NCBI GenBank assembly: GCA_030704615.1
Contig: CM060731.1
Location: 6,572,001-6,636,000, forward strand
Direction of reading: 5' to 3'
DNA from: Takakia lepidozioides
Lineage: Eukaryota; Streptophyta; Takakiopsida; Takakiales; Takakiaceae
Length of the DNA: 64,000 nucleotides
Under the pieces are notes generated by a model. That model had not been told where the DNA came from and searched no databases. It saw only the letters and a list, made by a program, of their open reading frames with translations. Shown here in pieces: positions 32,896 to 43,515 of the stretch (the first letter of the stretch is position 1; each line of letters starts with the position of its first letter). The position numbers and the translations under genes are program-made.

Positions 32896-34600
32896 GGAAA
32901 TACGGCGCCGCATTTCCGTATTGCATCTTGGTCATGCACCAGAGCGACGGAAATGCGGCACCGAGTTTCCGTCCGGGGGAAACCTTTATACTCTCCAGAA
33001 CGGAAATGCGGTAACGCATTTCCATCCAGCAAGCACGGTATGTGAAGGTCGAACGGAAATGCGGTACCGCATTTCCGTTCTGATTGAGATTTATGAACAA
33101 CGGGAACAGAAATGCGGCACCGCATTTCCGTCCGAGTCGCACTTTTCCGACATTTCAGAACGGAAATGCGGCGCCGCATTTCCATTTTGTATCTGATGCA
33201 TGGAGCTGAGGGATAGAAATGCTGCAGCACATTTCCGTCCTTAAAAGACATTCATACTCTCCAGAACGGAAATGCGGTACCGCATTTTCATTCAACAAGC
33301 ACGGTATGTGAAGGTGGAACGGAAATGCGGTACCGCATTTCCGTTCTGATTGAGATTTATGAACAACGGGAACAGAAATGCGGCACCGCATTTCCGTCCG
33401 AGTCGCACTTTCCGACATTCCAGAACGGAAATGCGGCGCCGCATTTCCATTTTGTATCTGATGCATGGAGCCGAGTGCGATTCCGACAGCTTCATACAGC
33501 GCAATTCCGACCGCTTGAGACATTCATACTATCCAGAACGGAAATGCGGCACCGCATTTCCGTTCTGACTGAAAATCGTGAACCATCTGAACTGAAATGC
33601 GGCAGCGTATTTCCATCCGAGTCGCACCTACCAACATTCCAGAACGGAAATGCGGTACCGCATTTCCGTTCTGACTGAAAATCGTGAACCATCGGAACTG
33701 AAATGCGGCAGCGCATTTCCATCCGAGTCGCACCTCCCAACATTCCAGAACGGAATGTATTAGATTCAAAAGGGAAATGCGGCACCGCATTTCCGTTCTG
33801 ATGAAATATCCTGAAACATCGGAACTGAAATGCGGTACCGCATTTCCGTCGGAGTCGCACCTTCCGACATTCCAAAACGGAAATGCGGCGCCGCATTTCC
33901 GTTTTGTATGTGAGGCATGGAGCTGTGGAACGAAAATGCGGCACAACATTTCCGCCAGCGTCAGACGTTAATACTCTACAGAACGGAAATGCGGTACCGC
34001 ATTTCCATTCTGACTGAAAATCGTGCGCAACCGGAACAGAAATGCGGCACCGCATTTCCGTTCGAGTCGCACCTTCCGACATTCTAGAACGGAAATGCGG
34101 CGCCGCATTTCCGTTTTGTATATTGGGCCTGGAGCTGTGCTACGGAAATGTGTTGCCGCATTTCCATCCATGTGAGACCTTCAAACTTTCCAGACCGGAA
34201 ATGCGGCACCGCATTTCTGTCCAGGTGAGACCTCTATACTTTCCCGAACGGAAATGTGGCACGGCATTTCCATTCATCAACTAACGTATGTGAAGTGGGA
34301 ACGGAAATGCGCGGTACCGCATTTCCGTTCACATTGAAAATCATGAACCACGGGAACTGAAATGTTGTGCCTCATTCCCGTCCCAATCGCACCTTTCGAC
34401 ATTCAGAACGGAAATGCGGCGCCGCATTTCCCTTTTGAATCTCATACATGGAGCTGTGGGACGGAAATGCGGCACCGTATTTCCGTTCAACAACTAAGGT
34501 ATGTGAAGGTGGAACGGAAATGCGGTGCCGCATTTTCTTCCAACAAGTACGGATGTGTAGCTTTGTGATGGTACTTAACGGAAATGCGGCGCCGCATTCG
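32896..34600. repeat. Palindrome array, period about 53 bp, about 31 copies
   Basis: Each unit holds a 22-bp palindrome: GGAAATGCGG, two central bases (usually CG, TA, CA or TG), and the reverse complement CCGCATTTCC. Starts at about 33055, 33109, 33162, 33215, 33267, 33320, 33374 and 33426 show a step of 52-54 bp. Spacer sequences also repeat in a higher-order pattern of four to five units: the unit at 33055 recurs at 33320, and the one at 33879 at 34090. The array lies between two divergently oriented genes, transposase to the left and methyltransferase-like to the right. Long open frames across it (reading RKCGTAFPF and similar) come from the repeat. Confidence 0.95.
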
Positions 34601-34950
34601 CATTTTCGCTCCAACTCATCAGACGCTTGGGACGGAAATACCTTGAAATGTGAACACGTGGAGCAACGGAATTGCTGCACATGTCGGCACTCTATCTGAC
34701 TGAAGGGGCATGAGGCGGCGCGGCCTGACCGTTGGATAATGATGTTTGTTTTTCGGACGGCAGGCGTACCCTCAACGATTCGAATTTCGTAATGACGCAA
34801 ACTCCACGAGGAGACACTTTCGTCCAACCCTTTCGAACCCAAGTGGTGCATCACCGCCGTTTCATCTACTTTTGTCGTGTCTCCTCAGTCACCCCTCTCG
34901 CGCCCTTTCCATCTGCACTCTTTGCCCCTTTTCCCTCTCTCTGTTCTTCT

Positions 34951-37900
34951 TATGCTCGAACCTGAGAGGGGGGGAGTTCGTGCACCAGACAGGAGACCTC
35001 GTCGCAAGCTCCGGAAATTATACTTCGGACGTAGGCCAATGCCGAAGGGGAGGAAGCAGATGCGTCTACAGGAGGAGATTGCCATCTCCGAGCAGCAGGC
35101 CACTCAGGCAACCCAGCCACCAGTGAGAGCTCCATGCGATCGGGCTGCGCGCAGCTGATCGAGCACCGAACCCCCCATTTTGCTTCTGTAATTCTTAGAC
35201 TGAATGCTAGGAGACTTGAATGCAGAACATGTTTGCATGCCTAACAGGAAAGGTGGACGTGCTGGAGGGATCGCAGGAATCCGAAGAGCCGCAGGAAGAG
35301 TCCGAGGAGCTAGCTGCAGCACGTACACCCACCCGATCCCCGAGCGCGGGTATTCCTGCCGGGCCTAGCCCTCTGCGATTCAAAGACGCGTCTTCGAAGG
35401 GCAAGTTCAAAGTCCCAGAGATCGACTCGCGTTCTTCGATCATGGAGAATCGCCAGCAGGGGTCGGGCCCTTCTCCAGCAAAGTCGAAGAAGAAGCAGCC
35501 CGTCCCTCTACTGGCTTCTGAACCGGCTCAGGCCGATTCACCCCCCCCCAACGCGAATGAAGCAGCAGGGTAGAAGACAGATTCAATTGCAGCAGACACC
35601 TTCACCTGCAAGGATGAGGAAGCAGAAGGCAATCAGGGCGACGGGCGAACAATCTCCCGCAAAACCGCTTCCACGAGCTGAAGCTCAGTTCCTGGAGGAT
35701 TTCCCGCCTGCAGATGTTGGGGCCGACTCTGCTGCAGCGAAGGCAATGGGATCGACCGTTGATGTCGATTTGGTACCGGAGGAGGGTGCTGCCGCTGAAC
35801 GTTCGCAGCAGACCTCACCACCGATGAGCAAGCAGGCCCGGAGGAGGCCTCTGCAATGGCAGAATTGCCCGCAGACAGGCCCCAGAGTGCAGCTCCAGTT
35901 GAGGATGCTCCAGCTGCTCAGCCACTACCGGCACCTACAGACATGTCTCCGGAGGATTTCAAAAGTGCAGCGGATAAAATGTTGGAGGAGACACACAGTA
36001 GCATTGGCAGAGTTCTGGGCAGCAGGGTATTCCAGCGGACTCTTCGAATCCCACTCTGTCGCATGGTCTCCCTTCCCATCGTCAGGCAGGCCCTTCCCGG
36101 AGATGTGGATAAGCTCAAGTTCGCATTTCGAGAAGGGTACCGTCTGGGATCGGCAGCGTTTTACGTTTCCATTGAGAATGAGGACGGCGAAACTCGTGGA
36201 CCCACTGCCGATGAATTGTCAACGTGGGATACCCACTGGCACACTCGCAAACCACGAATTCGAGGCGACGCTGAAGGGTGATCCAGACTTCGGCCATATG
36301 TCGGGTAAAATGTTCTTTGTGTGGGACGGGAATCACCGACTTCTCGCCTGGTGGGAGTACATCAAGCAGAACCATGCCAAGCACATTGGCTGGCATTACA
36401 TGGTGGAGTGTGTCATCCTCAAGGTGAAGGCGGCAGACTCCTCCCTGCTCAAGAATGCCATGGCGGACCTCAACTCGTAAGATACTCATACCCTCCCTAG
36501 CACGTTCGAAATGCGGTGCCGCATTTCGGTTTCCATTCTGGTTTGTTTCCGTGCTTCCGTGTACTGAACTGGAGAGTGTGCCTTGCAGGGTCACTGAGAA
36601 TGCGTACGTGCATACCCACATGGCACACATGCTGTACAGGGTGAGGAAAACTGGTCTCACTGATCCGCAGATGTTTGCGGAAATGCTGGAGCCCGAGCTC
36701 ATTCAGAAAGCCGTTGCAAAAACAGACCGGACATGGTATCGTCTCACTATGGATGGAATGGTGGAGGTGATATACGAAGTAAGTCGTCCTCCAATTTCCC
36801 TCTGCTCATCCTTCCCCAATTTTCAGTAATGTTTCCACATGAATCGAATGTAACGCTTCTGCATGTTTTTGTTGGCAGTCAAACATCAAGCTGGATTTGG
36901 CCCATGCCAAACGCTTCTTCATGGAAAGTGAGGGGCAGGTCAAAACGTTGCAGTCATTGACTGAGCACTTGAAGGAAGCCGGTGTCAAGTCCAGAACCAA
37001 ATACAAGTCAAAGCTTGTGAAGCTGGTGGCAATTGCAGATCCGGCACTTGGAAAGGACTTCATCCCCGAGATTGCAAAACACTATTCTCGGGCCATGCAG
37101 CCGACCATGCAATTGGAGAAACTGCATCACCTCTCAACGGCATGTGTGGAGGCGAAAGAGAAGGTGAGGTTTCAATGCACTGAAGTTCCTTCCTAGCAAT
37201 AGCCACTCTCTTCCAGCTCCTGACATTGGATCGGAAATGGCAGACACGGTGGCTGTCGATCTGGAATGCATCCGAGAGCATAAGGACAATGTGGTCTTTT
37301 CCACTGGAAGTTTCCGACCCTGCAGTGGATGTGTGGCTCAACCGTATGACTTGGTGGTTCCAGGTAATTCAAGGTACTTCCCCAGATTTGCTTTTCTGAC
37401 ATGAATTCCCTGAACTGCTACGTGACAATGGATTTGGGAATGGCAGGTAATGTCGAATGCGAAGGAGCAAGTCGTAATGCACACAAATTCGTTCGGCTTG
37501 TACGTCAAATGGGATGGAACACAGACATTGGAAGACTACGTGACACGTTTCAGATGTGCGTACAAGGACAACCTTTTCGCCAGAGAGCTACAGACAGCAA
37601 GAAGGAGCGTGGAGTTTACACATCAGGAGGGAGCGGGGAAAGCTGCAATGCGAATTGTTTACAGGTGAAGCACAGCTGCCCTTGTATGCGAAGCCTGGTT
37701 ACGAGGTTTGTCTCGGAAATGCGGCACCGCATTCGCATTTTATGTTTTCGGTGGCACTCTGCCAGTAGGTTGGTCTCAACTTTTGCTCACGCATGCTGAC
37801 TGCCTTGCAGGTATATGAAATACGTGCTCCTTCAGACAGGGGCCCTGGCTCAAGAGCCCCCGTTCTTCATGGCTTGGACCGTGGCGGGCCCAAGCTGTGT

Positions 37901-40167
37901 CTACACACCCGAGATGCAGAAACAATGGCATCCCGCGCATCTCGTTGGATGCCCGTGGTACCTGGACATGTCTGGCGGTATTGTTGACGAGTCTGAGAAA
38001 GATCTGCACGCCTTGGCAGAAGAGAGAGAGAAGAGAAAGAAGACGTGTCCCTGCTGGGCCAAAGTCGGCAAAGGAATCTGCTGCTCTGGAAGAATCCAGA
38101 AAGGCAGCTGAGATGGCACAAAAGACGGTGGATGCAGCTGTGCAGGCCCAACAGAAGGGGTCGAAGAAGAGGACTCGCCAGCAAGGAGCAGCTGTTGTGA
38201 CACCCGCCAAAACGAAGAAGCAGAAACAGCCTGTTCAGGAAGAGGGTGAGGAAGAGGACTCCGATGGAGACTTTGCAACCAGCCCACCCCCCAAACGCAG
38301 GCTGCCTCCCCTGTGCCCACCGTTGTCACGAGAGGCACGAGAACTGGCTCGGCAAAGAAGGCACTCTTCAACCCCCCAGGGGGGCACCCTTTCGAGCCGG
38401 TGGAAATGAAGAGGCCGAAAGTGGCTCCCGAAACAGTAGTCCAGTGTGTAAATGAGAGTTTCTTGGCGGCTTTGGATGGACGGGCAGCCAAGTTGGCATA
38501 CATGAAGACCATGGAGGGTCTGAAGGGCAGAGCACTGAAGAAGGCGACTGCCGAAGAGCCTTCCGACACCCCAGGATTTCAGAATATGGTCTCGTTCTTT
38601 GAGAGGGTGTGTGCAGACAAGGATTGTAGGAGGGGCGGAAATGCCACCGAGTGGTCTTGCGATATGATCATCTTGGATATTCCGGACGGAGAGCCTGTGG
38701 AAGGACTGCAAGCTTTGCCATCTTGGAACAGGTACTCGGAGGACTTTTGGAAGAAAGGATTCGGGCTTGCCCGCATGGTGTTGGACGACAGAGGCTGTGT
38801 GGTTGTCCTGGCGAGCAGAGGAAAAAACACTCAGACAGGAATTGCGAAGTGGACCCGCAAGAGCGCCGTCCCGATTCTGAAAAAGAAGTGGACGTGCATC
38901 AACACACTGGGCCTTCGGTCGGAAGGGAAGAAGGTGATTACGACACTGGCACTCGTCCATTCATTTGCTTGGGTGTTTTCAAATGCGGTGCCGCATTCGG
39001 TTTCTAATCGTTTTCCCCCTGTGTATGCAGACGAAGCAGTTCGATGCATACTGCTTTGTGAAGGAGAACTCCACCTTTGCTTTCCGGAAGGAGGGAGGAA
39101 AGGTTGACCCGAACTGCGACCCACTCGATTACGACGTTCTGTTCAACAACGTTCCCAAGGAACTTCTCCCTCATAGCCTCACTTCAACGGAACCCCTGCG
39201 GTACTCACGGACTCGGAGCCCTGCCTTCATTCAGACAATTATGGAGACATGCACAGACGTGGAGGGCACAGTGCTCGACCTCATCTGTGGGACAGGTATG
39301 CAGAATCTTGATCTATGCTGTTCTGCAAATTCTCGTTAGGATGTAGTTCGCAACATCTGAAGCGCCATGTGGTAATGTGTGGATGGCATTGTAACAGGTG
39401 CCTCAATGTGGGCTGGGCGGTTTTCCGACCGGCACCTCTTTGCCTACGAGGAGGATTCATCCGTGTGGGGATCCCATCTGGAGGGGCTGCAACGGAATGT
39501 GAAGGCTCCCGACAGAGCGGAAGTCTCCTCGGATTCGTCGGAGTCCGAGGAAGACACAGTGGACATTGATGCGGAGGAGAACCCGGAATACGAGTGAGTG
39601 CAAACATTGTAAGTTTGCAAAGCCTTCTGGGTCATTTATGTCAAACGAATTTCCCGACTGTGGTTCTCATTAGTCTCGTTGATGATTGTCATGTGCAGGA
39701 TTGCAGGGTCCGGGTCGAAACATGTAGGGCCTACACTTCCTGCCAGGAAGAATGTCCCGTTCTTTGCGAGGGCCGACTTCATGACGAGCCCGGTGAGGGA
39801 CTACTCCCTTCCTAGTTATGCAGCTAAACTCGCAAATACAGCGATTAGAAGAAGTGAGAATCCCAGTAAAGTAGAGCAGATTTTGGAGAGGGCTAGGGAG
39901 GACAGAAGGATAAGGAAAGAGTTGGCAGCAGCTCAGACAGGTAGACGGGTACGAAAGTACATATGTGATTCAGCGGATGAGAGCGACGCAGACAGGGAGG
40001 AAGACGACCCAACGGAGGTGAGATGGACAGTTCCGCAAGGGGAAGATGGGATTTTCGAAAGCCTGGCCAACGAGCAGTCCGCTGGAGATGAGAAAGGCAC
40101 TGAGGGGGTGGAGGCGGAGCAGGACAGTCTAGAACAGGATGAGGATTCGGATGATTTTCAAGATTAA
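34951..40167 (+). CDS. ParB-like and DNA amino-methyltransferase-like protein, ten exons
   Basis: Splice signals define exons 34951-35122, 35248-36476, 36589-36778, 36879-37163, 37217-37363, 37447-37664, 37811-38933, 39031-39295, 39398-39593 and 39699-40167. The N-terminus is basic and disordered. A ParB/sulfiredoxin-like motif (FFVWDGNHRLLAWW) lies in exon 2. A helical region follows, then a domain with the motif order of beta-class N4-cytosine/N6-adenine methyltransferases: SCDMIILDIPDGEP where the catalytic DPPY is expected, a hydrophobic strand (GCVVVLASRG), then SPAFIQTIM and the cofactor-loop-like VLDLICGTGAS followed by an acidic YEED. The C-terminus is acidic. The DIPD tetrad lacks the usual second proline and aromatic, so catalysis is doubtful. 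Apparent frame changes near 35545, 35820, 36235, 38050 and 38340 mean decay or assembly error. Assignment is by motif reading only. Confidence 0.65.
36507..36528. repeat. Palindrome copy in intron 2
   Basis: A copy of the 22-bp palindrome (central TG) lies within the intron 36477-36588. Introns 6 (37715-37736) and 7 (38981-39000) each carry one as well. Confidence 0.9.
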
Positions 40168-40304
40168 TAGAATTTTAATGAAGTCTCTGTAAATGTAAAT
40201 TCTCTTCCAGAGTATATAAAGGAAATTCTGCCCGACATTCGTGACCCCTCTCCAGTGTGCATTCCAGCCACACAATCGCTCAAACCACGACGCTCCCAAA
40301 ATCA

Positions 40305-41105
40305 GAAATGGGCAGCGCATTTCCAAAATTTTGGCAACTCTAAGAACCTCTTTTGGAAATGCGGCACCGCATTTCCAAAACAGGGGAGGGACTAAATTTT
40401 CCATTTCAATGTTGGCATAGTAAAAAGTAATCTGAATTGGAAATGCGGTGCCGCATTTCCAAAATTTCCTTTGTCCACACGCCAGTTTTGGCCTCTCCCG
40501 CTCATTGCATGGATGCCACCACGCTTACAGAGGTCGAACAAGGAGGTCGAACAAGGAGGTCGAGATGGCGGAATTGAAAATGCGGTGCCGCATTTCAGTA
40601 TTGGGGATGGTCGTTGTTCGAACTGCAGGCCCATCAGCAAAAATTGGCACCGCATTCCATTGTAAAAAAAAGTCGATGACGGACATGGAAATGCGGCGCC
40701 GCATTTCCAGAACGGACATCGCAATTTGTCCATTTGCAGACCCTCTCTCGGAAATGCGGTAACGCATTCCATCGCGCTGGTCGGAAATGTCACACTTTTC
40801 GAAGTGTTGTACGGAAATGCGGCACCGCATTCCCTTGTCCAAAAAGAAGTTTCCATTGCCAAGCTGGAAATGCGTCGCCGCATTTGCAATGCCAACCTCG
40901 TTTCTGACCAATTTATAGACCCGTGTTGGTATTTCGTGTACCTGGACGGAAATGATGCACCGCATTTTCTTGTCCCACATGGAAATGCGGCACCGCATTT
41001 CGATGTCCGACATGGAAATGCGGCACCGCATTCGATGTCCGACATGGAAATGCGGCACCGCATTTCGATGTCGACATGGAAATGCGGCCCGCATTTCAAT
41101 GTCCG
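40305..41105. repeat. Second palindrome array, about 14 copies
   Basis: Copies of the same 22-bp palindrome family start at about 40355, 40439, 40577, 40686, 40750, 40813, 40866, 40949, 40980, 41014, 41046 and 41080, with less regular spacing (31-140 bp). Four near the right end stand only 31-35 bp apart with a GACAT-containing spacer. The array follows the stop of the methyltransferase-like gene and faces the 3' end of the minus-strand paralog gene. Confidence 0.92.
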
Positions 41106-41397
41106 ACATGGCGTTACTCTGGTATATTCTTGACACATGACTCACATACCGGTTACTCTGCTATATTCATCCGGACAGACACATTGTAGAAATGAGACAT
41201 CAAATTGTAAACAGTGGGCCAATTCCGACAGTTATTCAACACAATGAAACACAATCATACAGAAGTGAGGTACGATGGGTTTATTGATCGGACACGATGT
41301 CTCACATTTACCAACTGCAGACAAAACTAAGCCCTTCCTCCTTCTACATGGGCTTCACCAAGTCGACGGAACTTCGATACCCCTCAAAACAAGCTCA

Positions 41398-42451
41398 TCA
41401 CTGCTGCGGCACCTCGAGGTAGGTAACTGCAATTCGGTCGTTCTGCTGCCCTTTGCTGGAGCCGACGACAATGTCATGTCCATCAATGATACCACCATCA
41501 TAATTTGACAAGGTCACTGTGGGCCTCATGTGCCGTGCGATTCGTCTTCGCAACGCAACCGAATGTCTCCATACACTGGAAGAGCGGAGTGATCTGCACG
41601 TATATAGTTTTCCCGGTGCGTGCGTCCTCCCTGGTCCACTGGCAGCAGTTCCAGCGCAAAGCGAGGCCGTGCGTGATCTATCCGCATCCCTTTCCAGCTT
41701 GGTAATCGAGATCAACAATTTTCAGGACCACGGGACCGCATGACCCTCGCCCTCACCTCGCTCAAAGCGGTGGTAATAGCCCTCCAGATACTCCATTGCG
41801 CGCAAAGACTCTGCTTGATTCCAGCAGCGTCTGTGAAAACAGAGAGCCAGACAATGAGTCTCCTGATTCTGGTTTGAACATAGCATAATCGTGGCCATGA
41901 TAAGGGCAGTCGGCTGGATTTCGGCGGCACGACATCCTTGAAAAAGAGTCGCGGAGTACGCTCAAGACAGTAGCTCCCGGATGGAGGAGGAGGACCGCGG
42001 TGGCTGGAAAAAGTTCAAGCTAACGCTGCAATTCCTCACAAACACTCCAGGGCACATTTAAATTTCCCCCCTACAGGATCCTGGACCGATGAGATTGGTG
42101 CTGCATGAATGTACCGTTTCAGTTTCCTACACTGCCATGCAAACTATGAGCAGTCACTGCCAGGTGGGCCGATAGCCACTGGACACGACGAAGTCCATCC
42201 CCTCTTCGATGTAAATGCGGCGCCGAATTTCCATCGGGGGGATGGACTTCAGTGGGCAGATCTCAAACTATAACTTGTTGATGAGAAAGATGTAGGTTCA
42301 TCCAACGCTGGCGTGATGAACACGTTCCACCTCCGTCGGTGGGTACGTGTGACCCAGATGCTCCATTATTGGAGGCCGAACTGCTCTTCCGCTTCGCATC
42401 ATTTCCAAAATCTAAGGCTTCGTAGCTGTCCGCAAGGTCATCGGCATCCAA
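41398..42451 (-). CDS. Unknown gene X1, minus-strand paralog
   Basis: Minus-strand frames 42451-42263, 41965-41762 and 41718-41398 read as exons or frame-broken parts of one protein. Recognisable blocks are an acidic/serine N-terminus, RNPADCPYHGHDYAMFKP followed by ESGD, and near the C-terminus VTLSNYDGGIIDGHDIVV. The last block is shared with the plus-strand gene to the right (SIFDGGMIEGQDIVV), as is DCP[YF]-x-G...SGD, so the two are paralogs. I know no family with this signature. Splice sites are not certain. The location between the second palindrome array and the right end of the transposon marks it as transposon cargo. Confidence 0.45.
42213..42232. repeat. Single degenerate palindrome copy in X1
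   Basis: AAATGCGGCGCCGAATTTCC matches the palindrome family with one arm mismatch. It lies between the frames of X1, possibly in an intron. Confidence 0.8.
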
Positions 42452-42465
42452 GTCGTCCTCAGGTC

Positions 42466-43080
42466 CTCTTTTGCAAGGATGCCGTGCTTCCGGAACCGGG
42501 ACGACTGCCCATTTGGAGGCATTTCATTAGGCAATGTATTCGCAACATCGGGAGACATTGTTATCTGGTACACAGATTACACAGAAGATACTGGTTCGAT
42601 TGTGGAAACATTGGTGGCTTTTGAGTATATCGTAGGCCACTACGCCTTCGAGCGGGGGTGACGATCTTGGTCTGAGGAGTCCGTGGCTCCTGCGCATCCT
42701 CGATTCCGATTTTCCCAGCTACGACGGTCACCCATGCAGAAGAAGGCGCACACTGCTATGCTGTTGCGGTGGAAACTGCTGCCACTGGACGTGGGTGGAC
42801 TCCATCGGAGAGAGACTATTCTCCTGAAGGAGTGCGCTCCTCTTCTCCAATGTATGGGGACATTCGCATTGGTGTGGACGACGAAAACGTGAAGATTTCC
42901 ATATTCGATGGTGGTATGATTGAAGGGCAGGACATTGTGGTGAACATCACTAGGGGCGGTACAACGGCTGCAATCGACTTTACATGGAGGAGCCCCATGA
43001 CTCATGAGCTAGTTCTGAGAGCAGTCGAAGTCCCATTGACACGTGACTTGTATTCAGTAGCACAGGGCTCAAGATTTGAT
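42466..43080 (+). CDS. Unknown gene X2, plus-strand paralog
   Basis: The frame at 42479-42661 gives CFRNRDDCPFGGISLGNVF and TSGDIVIWYTDYTEDTGSIV. The frame at 42769-43080 gives RSSSPMYGDIRIGVDDENV, then ISIFDGGMIEGQDIVVNIT and a conserved-looking LVLRAVEVPLTRD. Both blocks have counterparts in X1 on the other strand, so the genes are divergent paralogs with about 15 bp between the innermost frames. A small beta-rich or jelly-roll fold is possible from the alternation of hydrophobic residues, but this is a guess. The frame runs on to 43371 without recognisable sequence. Function unknown. Confidence 0.45.
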
Positions 43081-43424
43081 GGCACAATCAACACAGTAGA
43101 CGTGCTTCAAATGCAATTCATGTGGATCAATAAAAACCTCATTGTGCCCTCTTTTTATTCTATTCTGTGTCCATCGTTCCCAGAATGCGTCATTGCTCAT
43201 TTCGTTTGGGATTGGGAGTGTGGGTGGATTTTGCAAATGGCTGGTAGGCTGAAATGGGCCCCCATTGTACAGAGCAGTACCACCCTACATTCGCGAAACA
43301 TTGCCTTTCAATATATAATTCTAAATAAAATTGCCGAACCTCCTTCATCGGGAGGTCCTTCTCCCCTATGACCGTGGCACCCTAAACCCTATTCCCGCGG
43401 ACTCTCATTTCCGGAAAAAGTGCT

Positions 43425-43506
43425 GCTCATGTTTTTTTCCACACTTACGACTCTGCTCATGGCTCATGCCGCTCATGGCTCATGGCTCATGAAATAGCAG
43501 CCCCCG
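43425..43506 (-). repeat. Right terminal inverted repeat with GCTCATG array
   Basis: GCTCATG occurs six times in the last 80 bp. The final GCTCATGAAATA followed by GCAGCCCCC is the inverse of the left end. Confidence 0.85.
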
Positions 43507-43515
43507 GTTTGTACT
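43507..43515. repeat. Target-site duplication of the 22.5-kb transposon, right copy
   Basis: GGTTTGTAC, as at 21001-21009. Element A sequence resumes here with ACTGGATATCCACGTCG. Confidence 0.85.

Larger units (their letters stand above)
21010..43506 (-). mobile_element. 22.5-kb MULE-like DNA transposon with methyltransferase-like cargo
   Basis: Both ends lie exactly where element A stops and resumes. The two terminal 21-mers are inverted repeats sharing TATTTCATGAGC after a G-rich start (GAGG on the left, GGGGG on the right), and the flanking duplication is 9 bp or slightly more. Both traits fit Mutator-like elements. Without the nested element B and its duplicated five bases, the transposon is 15.5 kb. 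It carries a minus-strand SWIM-finger transposase (21720-32204, split), a plus-strand ParB/methyltransferase-like gene (34951-40167), two divergent paralogous genes (41398-43080) and about 50 copies of one palindrome. The transposase is broken, so this copy is probably no longer autonomous. Classification beyond 'MULE-like' needs a profile search. Confidence 0.85.

Noticed and set aside
32598-34082. Long ORFs across the palindrome array in both strands
   Set aside because: They translate to the same short repeat (KCGTAFPF, GNAVPHF) in several phases, which is what a stop-free satellite gives.
32896-34600. CRISPR-like array (regular palindromic repeats with spacers)
   Set aside because: The spacers themselves recur in a higher-order pattern, the repeat is a full palindrome with a variable centre, no cas genes are present, and the surrounding genes have spliceosomal introns.
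34951-40167. Bacterial or phage contamination because of ParB and methylase motifs
   Set aside because: The gene has nine introns with GT/AG borders, the first junction is phase-consistent, and it lies inside a transposon flanked by a target duplication in a gypsy element.
43379-43396. Telomere-like CCTAAACCCTA
   Set aside because: Only about two units in the middle of a transposon; chance is sufficient.
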